This document shows, in pieces, positions 53,785-61,961 of a stretch of 64,000 nucleotides of DNA. Source of the stretch: Saccharopolyspora spinosa NRRL 18395 (GTDB lineage Bacteria; Actinomycetota; Actinomycetes; Mycobacteriales; Pseudonocardiaceae). The stretch is from contig NZ_GL877878.1 of the NCBI RefSeq assembly GCF_000194155.1, forward strand, positions 186,001 through 250,000. The letters run 5' to 3'. Positions within the stretch are counted from its first letter, which is position 1. Every line of letters begins with the position of its first letter. Both the position numbers and the translations under genes were made by a program. The notes beneath the pieces are model-generated. The model did not search any database. It saw nothing but the letters and a program-made list of their open reading frames with translations, and was not told the DNA's origin.

Positions 53785-54357
53785 GTGTCCCGCAGCGCCG
53801 AAGCCACCAAAACTCGGATCTTCGAGGCGGCGATCGCCGAGTTCGCCGCCTACGGCATCGCCGGTGCGCGCGTCGACCGGATCGCCAAGCAGGCGCAGGC
53901 TAACAAGCAACTGATCTACGCCTACTTCGGCAGCAAGGACGCGCTGTTCTCGGCGGTGCTGGAACGAACGATGGACGAGCTGGCTGCCGAGATCCCGATG
54001 GGCGGCGATGACCTGCCCGGCTACGTCGACCGCCTCGCCGACTACCACGTCGCGAACCCGCACGTGCTGCGCCTGCTGCTGTGGGAAGCCCTGGAGCGCG
54101 GCGAAACCGGCGTCGTCGCCGAGTCCGAACGCGCCGAGCGCTACCGGCGCCAAGCGGAAGCAGTCCGCCGCGCCCAGGAAAGCGGCAACGTGACCGGCGA
54201 GTTCGATCCCGGGATGCTCGCCCTGCTGTCGATCGGCTTGATCAGCTGGCCGCTGGCCGTGCCGCAGCTGCGCCGCATGATGCTCGGCGACGCGAAGCCG
54301 GCGGATCTGCGGGCGGCGGCTCGAAAAGCCGTCGAGCGCCTCACTGAACCCCGCTGA
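53785..54357 (+). CDS. TetR-family transcriptional regulator
   Basis: 190 aa: HTH KTRIFEAAIAEFAAYGIAGA, VDRIAKQAQANKQLIYAYFG, then SKDALFSAVLERTMDELAAE and a ligand-binding domain (LRLLLWEALERGETGVVAES). GTG 53785 (VSRSAEATKTR) is chosen since the longer frame from 53719 reads through the operator. Next to a deleted DUF664 gene, which may have been its target. Confidence 0.87.
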   Translation: MSRSAEATKTRIFEAAIAEFAAYGIAGARVDRIAKQAQANKQLIYAYFGSKDALFSAVLERTMDELAAEIPMGGDDLPGYVDRLADYHVANPHVLRLLLWEALERGETGVVAESERAERYRRQAEAVRRAQESGNVTGEFDPGMLALLSIGLISWPLAVPQLRRMMLGDAKPADLRAAARKAVERLTEPR

Positions 54358-54509
54358 TCGCCCGATTTTCCGCGGCCCGGAACGCATTTGGGCCATCTGC
54401 GTGATCTTGAAGAGGAGTCGTCGAAAACTCCCGGTGCTGAATCGGTCGCGCACGGTATTTTCCCGGGTGCTTAGGACCTCGCGGTCCGCCGGGCGACCTG
54501 GGGGTTCGA

Positions 54510-55175
54510 GTGGCTGGCTTCGTCGATTCGGTGCTGAACCTGGTTCTGCTCGCGGCATTGGTCTTCGTCCTGGTCGCGGGGCTGTCCCTGTGGCAGCGCC
54601 GGTGGCCGAAGACGCCCGCGTTCGCCCGGCCCCGCGGCACCAGCAGCACGCAGCTCCGCTCCGACGGCAACGCCGACATATTCCACGACCGGGGATTCCT
54701 GTTCCGCCGCCGGTGGTTCTTCGTCGGTACCGGCTGCCCGCCGACGCGCATCGACCGGCGACGGCTCGACGGGATGCGCGTCGAGCAGCTGAACCGGCCG
54801 GCGCGCGTGGCGTCCTCCGGCGGCCGGACGTGGTGGTGGTTCGAGAGCTCCTTCTACTGGGAGTCGGGTGGTTACTCGGCGCAGGACGTCGTCGCCCTGG
54901 TGCGGGACCGGCAGCGCAAGGAGAAGGCCAAGCTGGACCGCGCGCACCTGCTGCTCAACACCGACGCGCGCTCGCCCGGCCGCCGCCCGGCGATCCCGCG
55001 CGAGGTCAAGATGCGGGTGTTCCAGCGCGATAATGGTCGGTGCGTCCAATGCGGCACCGACTTCGAGATCCAGTACGACCACATCATCCCGGTCGCGCTC
55101 GGCGGCAGCTCGACCGAGGAGAACCTCCAACTGCTGTGCGCCCAGTGCAACCAGTCGAAGGGCGCGAACCTCTGA
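54510..55175 (+). CDS. Membrane-anchored HNH endonuclease
   Basis: 221 residues. N-terminal helix FVDSVLNLVLLAALVFVLVA (15-35), a basic middle region, and a C-terminal HNH domain: REVKMRVFQRDNGRCVQCGT (CxxC), IQYDHIIPVALGGSSTEENL (the DHI core) and QLLCAQCNQSKGANL (second CxxC). Complete zinc-finger HNH set, so probably an active nuclease. ATG 54510. It could act in phage defence or DNA processing at the membrane (inference). No methyltransferase partner nearby. Confidence 0.85.
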   Translation: MAGFVDSVLNLVLLAALVFVLVAGLSLWQRRWPKTPAFARPRGTSSTQLRSDGNADIFHDRGFLFRRRWFFVGTGCPPTRIDRRRLDGMRVEQLNRPARVASSGGRTWWWFESSFYWESGGYSAQDVVALVRDRQRKEKAKLDRAHLLLNTDARSPGRRPAIPREVKMRVFQRDNGRCVQCGTDFEIQYDHIIPVALGGSSTEENLQLLCAQCNQSKGANL

Positions 55176-55245
55176 GGGCGCCACCGATTGGTTAAGGCCA
55201 CGATTTCCGGTGCGCGCAAGGCGAACTTGCTGCTGCGACCGGCCG

Positions 55246-55308
55246 TCAGACGCTCGCGCTGAAGGTGCGGCGGTAGGCCAGCGGGGAGACGCCGATCGCG
55301 ACGTGCAG
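55246..55308 (-). pseudogene. 3' tail of an AraC-family regulator
   Basis: Minus strand ends LHVAIGVSPLAYRRTFSASV-stop, the typical end of the AraC HTH domain (GxSPxAYRRxF). Nothing of the gene remains upstream; plus-strand dehydrogenase sequence starts at the same point. Confidence 0.55.
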
Positions 55309-55654
55309 GATTTCGCGGACGTCGTCAGCGATGTCGACGTCGTGCTGGACCCCATCGCGGGCGACCCCGCCCGTTCCTTACGGACTCTCGGACGAGGTGG
55401 CGTCCTAGTCTCCATTCTGCAGTTCGGGCGGGAGGCGATTGCCGCCGACGCGAAACGGCTTGGAGTACGGGTGAGTCTGATGCTCGTCGAGGCCGATCAG
55501 GCGGGCATGCGCGCCGTCACCTCACCGAAATCGTCGAATCCGGCCGACCGCATGCGGAGATCGCGGGTGTGTTCCCGCTGGCGGAGGCGGCCAAAGCGCA
55601 CGCCCTCGGCGAAACCAACCACACCATCGGGAAACTGGTGCTCTCGGTGGAGTG
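55306..55654 (+). pseudogene. 3' part of a zinc-binding (quinone-type) alcohol dehydrogenase
   Basis: FADVVSDVDVVLDPIAGDPA, RSLRTLGRGGVLVSILQFG and LGVRVSLMLVEADQAGMRAV, then after one frameshift near 55520 EIAGVFPLAEAAKAHALGET and GKLVLSVE-stop. This is the Rossmann and C-terminal part of NADPH:quinone-reductase-like MDR proteins; the N-terminal ~170 residues are absent. Fused head-on to the AraC remnant by a deletion. Confidence 0.65.
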
Positions 55655-55665
55655 ATGCAGCGCGA

Positions 55666-56826
55666 TCACGCCACGGAAAGCCGCTCGCGGGTCTCGACGA
55701 CCCTCGGCGACCACGGGGCCAGCTCCTCGGCCTTAGCCAACGCCACCCGCGCGGCGACGTTGTCGTGGCACGCCATGTGCGCGCGGGCGAGTGTGACGAG
55801 GTCGTCGGCGCGGGATAGCGGTGAGTGGTTGTAGTCGGCGCCGGTCGTGGCGAGGCGGACGGCGCGGTCCGCCTCGCCCTCGATCAGCGCGAGCAGTCCG
55901 CTCGCACCGCTGAGCTCGAACTCCGGGAAGCCGAGCCGGATCGCGTCGTCGAGCGCCTTCTTCGCGGTCGGCAGCAAGGTTTCCGCAGGCAGCTGACCGG
56001 CCTCCACGGCCTTGAAACCGAGGCCCGCGAGGCCCGCCAGCACGTAGGACATCCTGCGCGGTGGGAGTTCGTCGTTCTCCGCCAGGAACTTCAGCATCAG
56101 CAGAACCCCCGGCGCGTATTCGCCGCGCGATTCCATCACGGCGGCCTGGCACGAGATCGTGGCGTTCAAACCCGGGTACTTCGCGGCGAGTTCATCGGCA
56201 TGCGTCTGCGCGCGCTCGATGGCGCCTTCGCGCAGGGCCTCGTAGGCGCGGGCGGCCATCGGTGCGGCCAGGAAATCCGCGCGTTCCGGGTCGCGCATGC
56301 GCGGCAGCGAGAACAGCAACCAACCGGTCGAGGTGGTCAGCGGAACCCGCCTCGGCCACAACTTGTAGATCATTAGTGGCGTTGCGGCGAGCACGAAACC
56401 GCGGCCGAACGGACCGTCGGCGAGCAACCAACCGACCACGACGACGGCGACACCGACCAGCGCCGACAGCAGGCCCGCCAGCCAGCAACGCAGGATCACC
56501 GGGGAACGCCACGGACCGATCTGCGACCGCAATGTGACCGGCAGCCAGCGGATCGTGAAGGTCACCCGGCCGATCCGCCACGACGCGACCTCCCGCATCG
56601 CGCCGAACACCACCTGCCGGACCCGCAGCCCGAAAACCACCGAGCCGACGAGTAAACCCAGCTGGGTAGCCATCGGCAGCAAGATCACCCCGGCCAGGGC
56701 GCCGAGCCAGCCGACGGCAGCGCCGACCGGGCCGGTGCCCGCGAACAGCTCTACGGCTGTTACCGCTACCGCGCCCACGACGGCGGTCACGACCCAAGGG
56801 CGGAACAAAAGACTCTGAGCTCGCAC
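55666..56826 (-). CDS. Membrane protein with TPR-like cytosolic domain
   Basis: 386 residues. Four or more hydrophobic helices in the first ~200 (WVVTAVVGAVAVTAVELFAG, VGWLGALAGVILLPMATQLG, LAGLLSALVGVAVVVVGWLL), with basic loops. Then ~180 helical residues suggesting TPR units (AYEALREGAIERAQTHADEL, LLMLKFLAENDELPPRRMSY, VTLARAHMACHDNVAARVAL). GTG 56826 is the likely start; the frame upstream to 57423 is non-coding. The convergent plus-strand side is the dehydrogenase remnant. Function unknown. Confidence 0.7.
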   Translation of the reverse strand: MRAQSLLFRPWVVTAVVGAVAVTAVELFAGTGPVGAAVGWLGALAGVILLPMATQLGLLVGSVVFGLRVRQVVFGAMREVASWRIGRVTFTIRWLPVTLRSQIGPWRSPVILRCWLAGLLSALVGVAVVVVGWLLADGPFGRGFVLAATPLMIYKLWPRRVPLTTSTGWLLFSLPRMRDPERADFLAAPMAARAYEALREGAIERAQTHADELAAKYPGLNATISCQAAVMESRGEYAPGVLLMLKFLAENDELPPRRMSYVLAGLAGLGFKAVEAGQLPAETLLPTAKKALDDAIRLGFPEFELSGASGLLALIEGEADRAVRLATTGADYNHSPLSRADDLVTLARAHMACHDNVAARVALAKAEELAPWSPRVVETRERLSVA

Positions 56827-57340
56827 AAGGTTGGAAGCGTACGGGACCAGGCCGTGCCCGATGTGCCGTTTGGGCAGGTCGTCGGCTGGGAATGCAGTCT
56901 GGCGCGGTGACACCTGAAAGTGCTCATCAGGCAGTGACCAGGAGTCGCGCGCTGCCGGCGAGGTGGCACATTGCCAGGCCGGGCGAGGTGCGCGATTTGA
57001 TCGACTCCGTGTCGGCGTCGCTGGGAATTCCGCGATCGTTGATCTCGCCCGGCGTCCACAGCCGACTCTTGTGGCTGCGCGGTTTGCCACCTCCGGCGGC
57101 TCTGGGCACATCCGGCTCCCGGGGCACATCCGGCTCTCCGGGCGCAGATCGTGCTCCTTGCCCTCCGGTCCACAGTGGGCCCGGTACCGGTAATCGTCTT
57201 GCGCCTCATCGGTCCGCCCCGGCGGCTGGCGTGAGGAAGGGAACCTTCCTGTCATTGATTGCGGCGGCTGATGTGAGGAAGGGAACCTTCCTGCCACGGG
57301 TGGCGGGAAGGTTCCCTTCCTCACAGTGGGTGTGCGGGCG
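56827..57340. other. Gene-free stretch ending in a repeat cluster
   Basis: A plus-strand frame from 56892 (ARPGEVRDLIDSVSASLGIP) has tolerable codon use for ~70 codons but then runs into the repeats and low-complexity Gly/Ser, and matches no family I know. No gene is called. The last 110 bp hold three copies of the dispersed repeat. Confidence 0.4.
57232..57325. repeat. Three dispersed repeats, two in one orientation and one inverted
   Basis: TGAGGAAGGGAACCTTCCTG at 57232 and 57274, and inverted GGGAAGGTTCCCTTCCTCAC at about 57305-57325. The inverted pair could fold into a ~20-bp stem just downstream of the rhodanese gene (stop at 57341) and act as its terminator. Confidence 0.85.
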
Positions 57341-57766
57341 TCAGGCGTTGGTGGTGACCGGTAGGCCTGCTGCTTTCCAGGCCCGGAAGCCGCCGTCGAG
57401 GTCCGTGGCCTTGGACAGGCCAAGCGTCTTCGCCTGGGCGGCGGCGAGGCTGGAGGCGTAACCCTCGTTGCACACCAGGACGACCGGGCGGTCGGGGTGC
57501 AGGTCGTCCAGGCGGTGGCCGCCGGCCGGGTCCAGGCGCCACTCCAGAACGATCCGCTCCACGGTCAGCGCACCCGGGATCTCGCCTTCGGCGAGCCGGT
57601 CGGACTGCGGCCGTATGTCGATGATCAGGCCCCCTTCCTGCTGCAACGCGAGCGCTTCCTGCGGGGAGACCCGGGCCAGCTTCGCACGCGATTCGGCCAG
57701 CAGGTGCTCGATGCCGAACGGGCCGGCCGTGACGCTGTCCGGTCGTTGGGTCGGGATCGCGGTCAT
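57341..57766 (-). CDS. Rhodanese-like sulfurtransferase
   Basis: 141-aa single rhodanese domain. LIIDIRPQSDRLAEGEIPGA (the DxR... motif), HPDRPVVLVCNEGYASSLAA with catalytic Cys, and DLDGGFRAWKAAGLPV at the end. Transfers sulfane sulfur. ATG 57766 overlaps the cysteine dioxygenase stop (ATGA), so both are coupled in a cysteine-sulfur disposal operon. N-terminal ~25 residues are an extra linker. Confidence 0.92.
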   Translation of the reverse strand: MTAIPTQRPDSVTAGPFGIEHLLAESRAKLARVSPQEALALQQEGGLIIDIRPQSDRLAEGEIPGALTVERIVLEWRLDPAGGHRLDDLHPDRPVVLVCNEGYASSLAAAQAKTLGLSKATDLDGGFRAWKAAGLPVTTNA

Positions 57767-58392
57767 CCGAGCTCCTTCGGGTGTGGTGCGGGCGTTTGCG
57801 GAACGTGCGGCCGTTGCGGCGGGACTGGTGGCACGTCAGCCAGATCCGCGTAATAGCGGACCGGCAGCAGCGGTGGCGAATATGCGTGCACGCTCGCCGA
57901 ATTCACCGAGCTGATGTTGCGGACCTGGTGCGCGCGCCCGCTGCCGAAGCCGACGCCCGAGCCGACGTCGTGGTGCGTGGTGCGAATCGGGCCCGCTGGA
58001 TACCGGTAGTCCTCCCGAAGCGCGCCGAACAGCACGGAGAACGAGCCGGACGCGCCGCCGTGGTCGTGCGGTTGGGTGCCCTGACCGGGCGCCCACGACA
58101 GCAGCCACAACTCGACGCCCGCGGTCAGACCGAGCTTGGCCCACCATCGCTGTTCGTCGTCGATGCGCACGACGTCGAGCAGCGGGCCGGTCAGTTCGGA
58201 CGCGACCAGGCTGGTGAGGTCGCGCAGTTCGCGCGGCGTCCACAAAAGGTGGTCGGGGCGGATCAGGTCGTGCAGCAACGGCAGGTCGAGCCCGGGGTGC
58301 AGTTCCACCACGCCCGGCTCGGGAACCGGTTCGGTCGGGGAGTACTTGGACAGTTTGTTGGCGTTGGACGGGTGGTGTCGCACAGCGCTCAT
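57763..58392 (-). CDS. Cysteine dioxygenase family protein
   Basis: Oxidises cysteine (or another thiol) to the sulfinic acid. Cupin iron enzyme of 209 aa: PGQGTQPHDHGGASGSFSVL supplies two iron His, and GSGRAHQVRNISSVNSASVH the third and following cupin motif. ATG 58392 has GGAGA six bases upstream; an in-frame GTG upstream would add a Cys-rich start that fits poorly. Preceded by a Cys-ending leader peptide gene (58521-58592) and coupled to a rhodanese gene. Confidence 0.9.
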   Translation of the reverse strand: MSAVRHHPSNANKLSKYSPTEPVPEPGVVELHPGLDLPLLHDLIRPDHLLWTPRELRDLTSLVASELTGPLLDVVRIDDEQRWWAKLGLTAGVELWLLSWAPGQGTQPHDHGGASGSFSVLFGALREDYRYPAGPIRTTHHDVGSGVGFGSGRAHQVRNISSVNSASVHAYSPPLLPVRYYADLADVPPVPPQRPHVPQTPAPHPKELG

Positions 58393-58520
58393 GCGTGTCT
58401 CCAAGTTCGTCTTGCGGTGAGCACGGCACGACGCGCACACCCTGCCGAGGCGGGGCGTGCTTCAGTGGATGGATTCGTCGGACCGCGCGATGAGAGCCTG
58501 GAAAGGCGGAGCAGACCGCT

Positions 58521-58592
58521 TCAGCGACAGGCGGAAGTTACGACCAGGAACAGGTCGATCACGCGATCGCGGGTGAGCAACGAATCGGACAC
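58521..58592 (-). CDS. Cys-containing leader peptide upstream of cysteine dioxygenase
   Basis: 23-codon frame from GTG 58592: VSDS then LLTRDRVIDLFLVVTSACR-stop. It matches the actinobacterial putative leader peptide pattern, R-x-x-(I/V)DL...(V/S)SAxC, found before sulfur-metabolism genes. A Cys codon (TGT) lies two codons before the stop, ideal for sensing charged tRNA-Cys. 128 nt separate it from the cdo start. Likely controls the operon by ribosome stalling (inferred). Ribosome binding site weak. Confidence 0.65.
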   Translation of the reverse strand: MSDSLLTRDRVIDLFLVVTSACR

Positions 58593-58851
58593 GTCGCCGA
58601 TCGTGGCACGGGCCGGGCCGCAGTGCCAGCACTATCGCCATCGTCCCGGTATCTGGGCGCCCGATGATCGTCACCCGACCGGGGCGTTCCGGGCAGGTGG
58701 GCGCAGGGTGCGCCCGGCCGCAGCCGCCGCAGGTGCAGGCGGAACAATGGGGCCTCGGAGGGACCTGCCGGATACCTGCGGCGGTCCGGACGGAGACGAA
58801 CCGCCTGCGCGTCGCCGCGGCGCTGCGGTCAGTCACGGCTGGGAGGTAGAC

Positions 58852-59640
58852 GTGGACGACCTGGTCATCCGGATGGATGGCGTCGGTGTTCGGCGGGGCA
58901 AGACCACGCTGGTGGCCGACGTTAATTGGTCGGTTGAGCTCGACGAGCGCTGGGTGGTGCTCGGCCCCAACGGGGCGGGCAAGACGACGCTGCTGAAGAT
59001 GGCCAGCACCGAGATGCACCCGAGTGAGGGCAGCGTCGACGTGCTCGGCGAACGGCTCGGCAAGACCAACGTGTTCGATCTCCGGACCCGCATCGGCCTG
59101 TGCTCGGCGGCCCTGGCTGCCCGCATCCCCGGCGACGAACTGGTCCGCGATGTCGTGGTCAGCGCCGGATATTCGGTGCTCGGCCGGTGGCGCGAGGAAT
59201 ACGACGCGATGGACACCGACCGCGCCGCCGAACTGCTCGAAATGCTCGGCGTGGCGCACCTGGCCGACCGCGAGTACGCGACGTTGTCCGAGGGGGAGCG
59301 CAAGCGCACCACCATCGCGCGAGCCCTGATGACCGATCCCGAGTTGCTGCTGCTGGACGAGCCGGCTGCGGGGCTGGACCTGGGCGGCCGGGAGGACCTG
59401 GTGGCGCGGTTGTCCGCGCTGGCAATGGACCCGGACGCGCCCGCATCGGTGCTGGTCACCCACCACGTCGAGGAGATTCCTCCGGGTTTCACCCACGGCC
59501 TGCTGCTGCGTGAGGGGAACATCGTCGCGCAAGGCCTGCTCGACGACGTGCTCACCGAGGACAACCTGTCCAAGACCTTCGACCAGGACCTGGAACTGCA
59601 GCGCAGCGGCGACCGGTTCTTCGCCAGGCGGCGCTGCTGA
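58852..59640 (+). CDS. ABC transporter ATP-binding protein
   Basis: 262-aa single NBD: Walker A VLGPNGAGKTTLLKMASTEM, Q-loop region RIGLCSAALAARI, signature LSEGERKRTTIARAL, Walker B ELLLLDEPAAGLDLGGRED, H-loop VLVTHHVEEIPPGFTHGLLL. GTG 58852 with GGGAGG five bases before. The long frame upstream to 57781 is a shadow of the cdo-rhodanese operon. No permease gene is adjacent, so it may serve a distant exporter. The LCSAALAARIPGDE segment resembles the YlmA/ModF-like group. Confidence 0.87.
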   Translation: MDDLVIRMDGVGVRRGKTTLVADVNWSVELDERWVVLGPNGAGKTTLLKMASTEMHPSEGSVDVLGERLGKTNVFDLRTRIGLCSAALAARIPGDELVRDVVVSAGYSVLGRWREEYDAMDTDRAAELLEMLGVAHLADREYATLSEGERKRTTIARALMTDPELLLLDEPAAGLDLGGREDLVARLSALAMDPDAPASVLVTHHVEEIPPGFTHGLLLREGNIVAQGLLDDVLTEDNLSKTFDQDLELQRSGDRFFARRRC

Positions 59641-59717
59641 GATCCGCGACACAGCAGGTTCGGGGTGGCGCGCGATAGCCTGCCCGCGAGGTGGCGGTTC
59701 GACGAGGAGGTTGCTGC

Positions 59718-60500
59718 GTGGGCGAGTTCGTCAGACTTGAGGTGGACGGCGCGATCGGGACGATCCGGCTGGATCGGCCGCCGATGAACGCGTTGAACCG
59801 GCAGATCGAAACGGAGCTGCGGGACGCCGCGATCGAGGCCGCTGAGCGCTCCGACGTTCGCGTCGTGATCGTCTACGGCGGCGAAAAGGTCTTCGCGGCG
59901 GGCGCGGACATCAAGGAGATGGCCGAGATGTCCTACGCCGACATGGCCCGCAAGGAGGAGCGCGGCCTGTCGGATGCGATGAGCCACGTCGCCGCCATCC
60001 CGAAACCGACCGTGGCCGCCCTGACCGGGTACGCCCTCGGCGGCGGTTTCGAGCTGGCGTTGAGCTGCGATCGGCGCATCGCAGGGGAGAACGTCAAGGT
60101 CGGCCAGCCCGAGATCCTGCTGGGTGTGATCCCCGGCGCGGGCGGCACGCAGCGGCTCGCCCGCCTGATCGGGCCCAGCAAGGCGAAGGACATCGTCTAC
60201 ACCGGGCGTTTCGTCGACGCCCAGGAAGCGCTGTCGCTGGGCATGATCGACGAGGTCGTGGCGCCCGACGAGGTGTACGCGGCGGCGCGGCGCTGGGCCG
60301 AGCAGTTCACCGGCGGTGCGGCTCGCGCGCTGGCCGCGGCCAAGGCGGCGATCGACGGTGGGCTGGACGTCGACCTGGACACCGGGCTGAAGCTGGAGAC
60401 CCATCTTTTCGCGGGCACCTTCGCCACCGAAGACCAGAAGATCGGGATGCGCTCGTTCATCGAGAACGGCCCGGGCAAAGCCAAGTTCACCGGGAACTGA
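59718..60500 (+). CDS. Enoyl-CoA hydratase/isomerase family protein
   Basis: Hydrates 2-enoyl-CoA in fatty-acid breakdown. 260-aa crotonase fold: oxyanion hole in GGEKVFAAGADIKEMAEMS and ALTGYALGGGFELALSCDRR; catalytic Glu in GQPEILLGVIPGAGGTQRLA (both positions Glu-containing), and LVDEALSLGMI-like FVDAQEALSLGMIDEVV. C-terminal trimerisation helix ALAAAKAAIDGGLDVDLDTG. GTG 59718 behind GAGGAGG. Matches EchA8-type hydratases. Stands alone. Confidence 0.92.
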   Translation: MGEFVRLEVDGAIGTIRLDRPPMNALNRQIETELRDAAIEAAERSDVRVVIVYGGEKVFAAGADIKEMAEMSYADMARKEERGLSDAMSHVAAIPKPTVAALTGYALGGGFELALSCDRRIAGENVKVGQPEILLGVIPGAGGTQRLARLIGPSKAKDIVYTGRFVDAQEALSLGMIDEVVAPDEVYAAARRWAEQFTGGAARALAAAKAAIDGGLDVDLDTGLKLETHLFAGTFATEDQKIGMRSFIENGPGKAKFTGN

Positions 60501-60506
60501 TTGGGT

Positions 60507-60580
60507 AGTGCCTGCCGAACTCGTCTTTCGTGGCGGTGCGGGTGGCGGCGCTCCGAGGACGCAAGAGTTCGGCAGGCACT
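60507..60580. repeat. 16-bp inverted repeat with long loop after the hydratase gene
   Basis: AGTGCCTGCCGAACTC (60507-60522) is perfectly complementary to 60565-60580, with a 42-nt loop. No T-tract. It may end the hydratase transcript or be a small inserted repeat unit. Confidence 0.65.
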
Positions 60581-60680
60581 TCATGCTCGGACGGAACGGA
60601 TCGTGACAGCTCGCCACACCAGCTCGACCCGCGGCTTCGCTGCCGGAGCGTGGTTCCGGCAGCGGTGTTGAGGAGTTCTG

Positions 60681-61859
60681 GTGGGGTACAGCTTCGATTT
60701 GGCGGACGTGGTCTTCCTGCGTTCGGCGGCCGGTCGGGAGGCCGTCGTCGAGCTCTCCGCGCTCGCGTTGACCAGCTCGACGCGGCTCAAGGACGTCGCC
60801 GCCGCCCGCAAGCTCGTCGGTGAACGGTTCGCGGCCGCCGCGTTGGAGACGGCCGTGCTGCGGCGTCGTGCCGAGTCCAAATTGGACGATTGCGCGGATT
60901 GGCTGTTCACCGACGCGGCGTTGCAGCAGGCGACGGCCAGCGTGGTGGCCAGGCATCGCGCGCGGCGGTTGGCCGGGCGTGACGTGCACGACGTGACATG
61001 TTCCATCGGCGCGGACCTGGTTGCGCTGACCGCCGTCGCGGCGCGCTGCGCCGGCTCCGACCTCGATCGTGTTCGGTTGTCGATGGCCCAGCACAACCTC
61101 GCGGTTTCCGGGCGGTCGGCGGTGCTCGCGGAGGCCGACGCATTGCGCCCGGTGACCCGGGGTACGGCCGTGGTCGCGGACCCGGCGCGCCGGGACGACG
61201 CCGGTCGGCGGCGCTGGAACCCGGCGGACCTCGTCCCGCCGTTGGACGACCTGCTCGATGTGTACGCCCGACGCGACCTCGTGGTGAAGTCCGCACCGGG
61301 GCTGGACTTCGCGGCGGTCCCGGATACCGCCGAGGCAGAGGTGGTGTCCTTGGCCGGTCAGGTCCGGGAAGCCGCGCTGTGGTTCGGCGGGCTGGCTGAC
61401 CGCGAGGTTCGGCGCCGGGCGACGGTGCTGCGGCCGGACGGCACCGGTTGGACGATCACCGACGCGGAGCCGGACGACTGCCCGGCCGTCGAGGTTCGGC
61501 AGTGGATCGTCGACCCGGACGGCGCCGTGGTGCGCGCCGGCCTCGTCCGGCACTACGCCGCGCGGCACGGGCTCGCCCAGCTCGACCCGCACATCGCCTA
61601 TCTGACGGGCGACGAGCCGCCGCCGGGGGTCCGTGCCTTCCGGGTCTTCGACCACGGCCGGTACGGCGAGAAGTCGCTGCGCACGCTGCTGCGCAGCCAC
61701 GACGTGGGCAGGCTGGAGATCCTCGTCCGCGGTCTCGACGTGGACCCGGATGAGCTGCGCCGCCGGCTGAAGCTGAAGGGCACGCAGGACGCGACCGCGG
61801 TGCTGACCCGGGTCGGCGACACCGCGATGGCATACCTGTGCCACGCCGAGCGGGTTTGA
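60681..61859 (+). CDS. THUMP-like class I SAM-dependent methyltransferase
   Basis: 392 residues. HDVTCSIGADLVALTAVAAR is the SAM motif I, then SDLDRVRLSMAQHNLAVSG (motif II) and GTAVVADPARRDDAGRR, where DPxR replaces a canonical DPPR/NPPY. The C-terminal THUMP-like domain has LKLKGTQDATAVLTRVGDTA. Homologues are widespread, uncharacterised actinobacterial proteins, probably RNA methyltransferases. GTG 60681 with GAGG upstream. Confidence 0.85.
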   Translation: MGYSFDLADVVFLRSAAGREAVVELSALALTSSTRLKDVAAARKLVGERFAAAALETAVLRRRAESKLDDCADWLFTDAALQQATASVVARHRARRLAGRDVHDVTCSIGADLVALTAVAARCAGSDLDRVRLSMAQHNLAVSGRSAVLAEADALRPVTRGTAVVADPARRDDAGRRRWNPADLVPPLDDLLDVYARRDLVVKSAPGLDFAAVPDTAEAEVVSLAGQVREAALWFGGLADREVRRRATVLRPDGTGWTITDAEPDDCPAVEVRQWIVDPDGAVVRAGLVRHYAARHGLAQLDPHIAYLTGDEPPPGVRAFRVFDHGRYGEKSLRTLLRSHDVGRLEILVRGLDVDPDELRRRLKLKGTQDATAVLTRVGDTAMAYLCHAERV

Positions 61860-61961
61860 GTGCCCTGGGTCACTCGATTTCCCCTTCCGGGTGTGCGCGC
61901 CGTGGGTGCGTCGAAAACCAGAGGCAGCCGACGCAACCCCTTCTCTATGCTTGGACGGAGT

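Noticed and set aside
56892..57461. Possible 189-aa plus-strand gene
   Set aside because: Runs through three repeat copies and antisense into the rhodanese gene; only the first ~70 codons look plausible and match nothing known.
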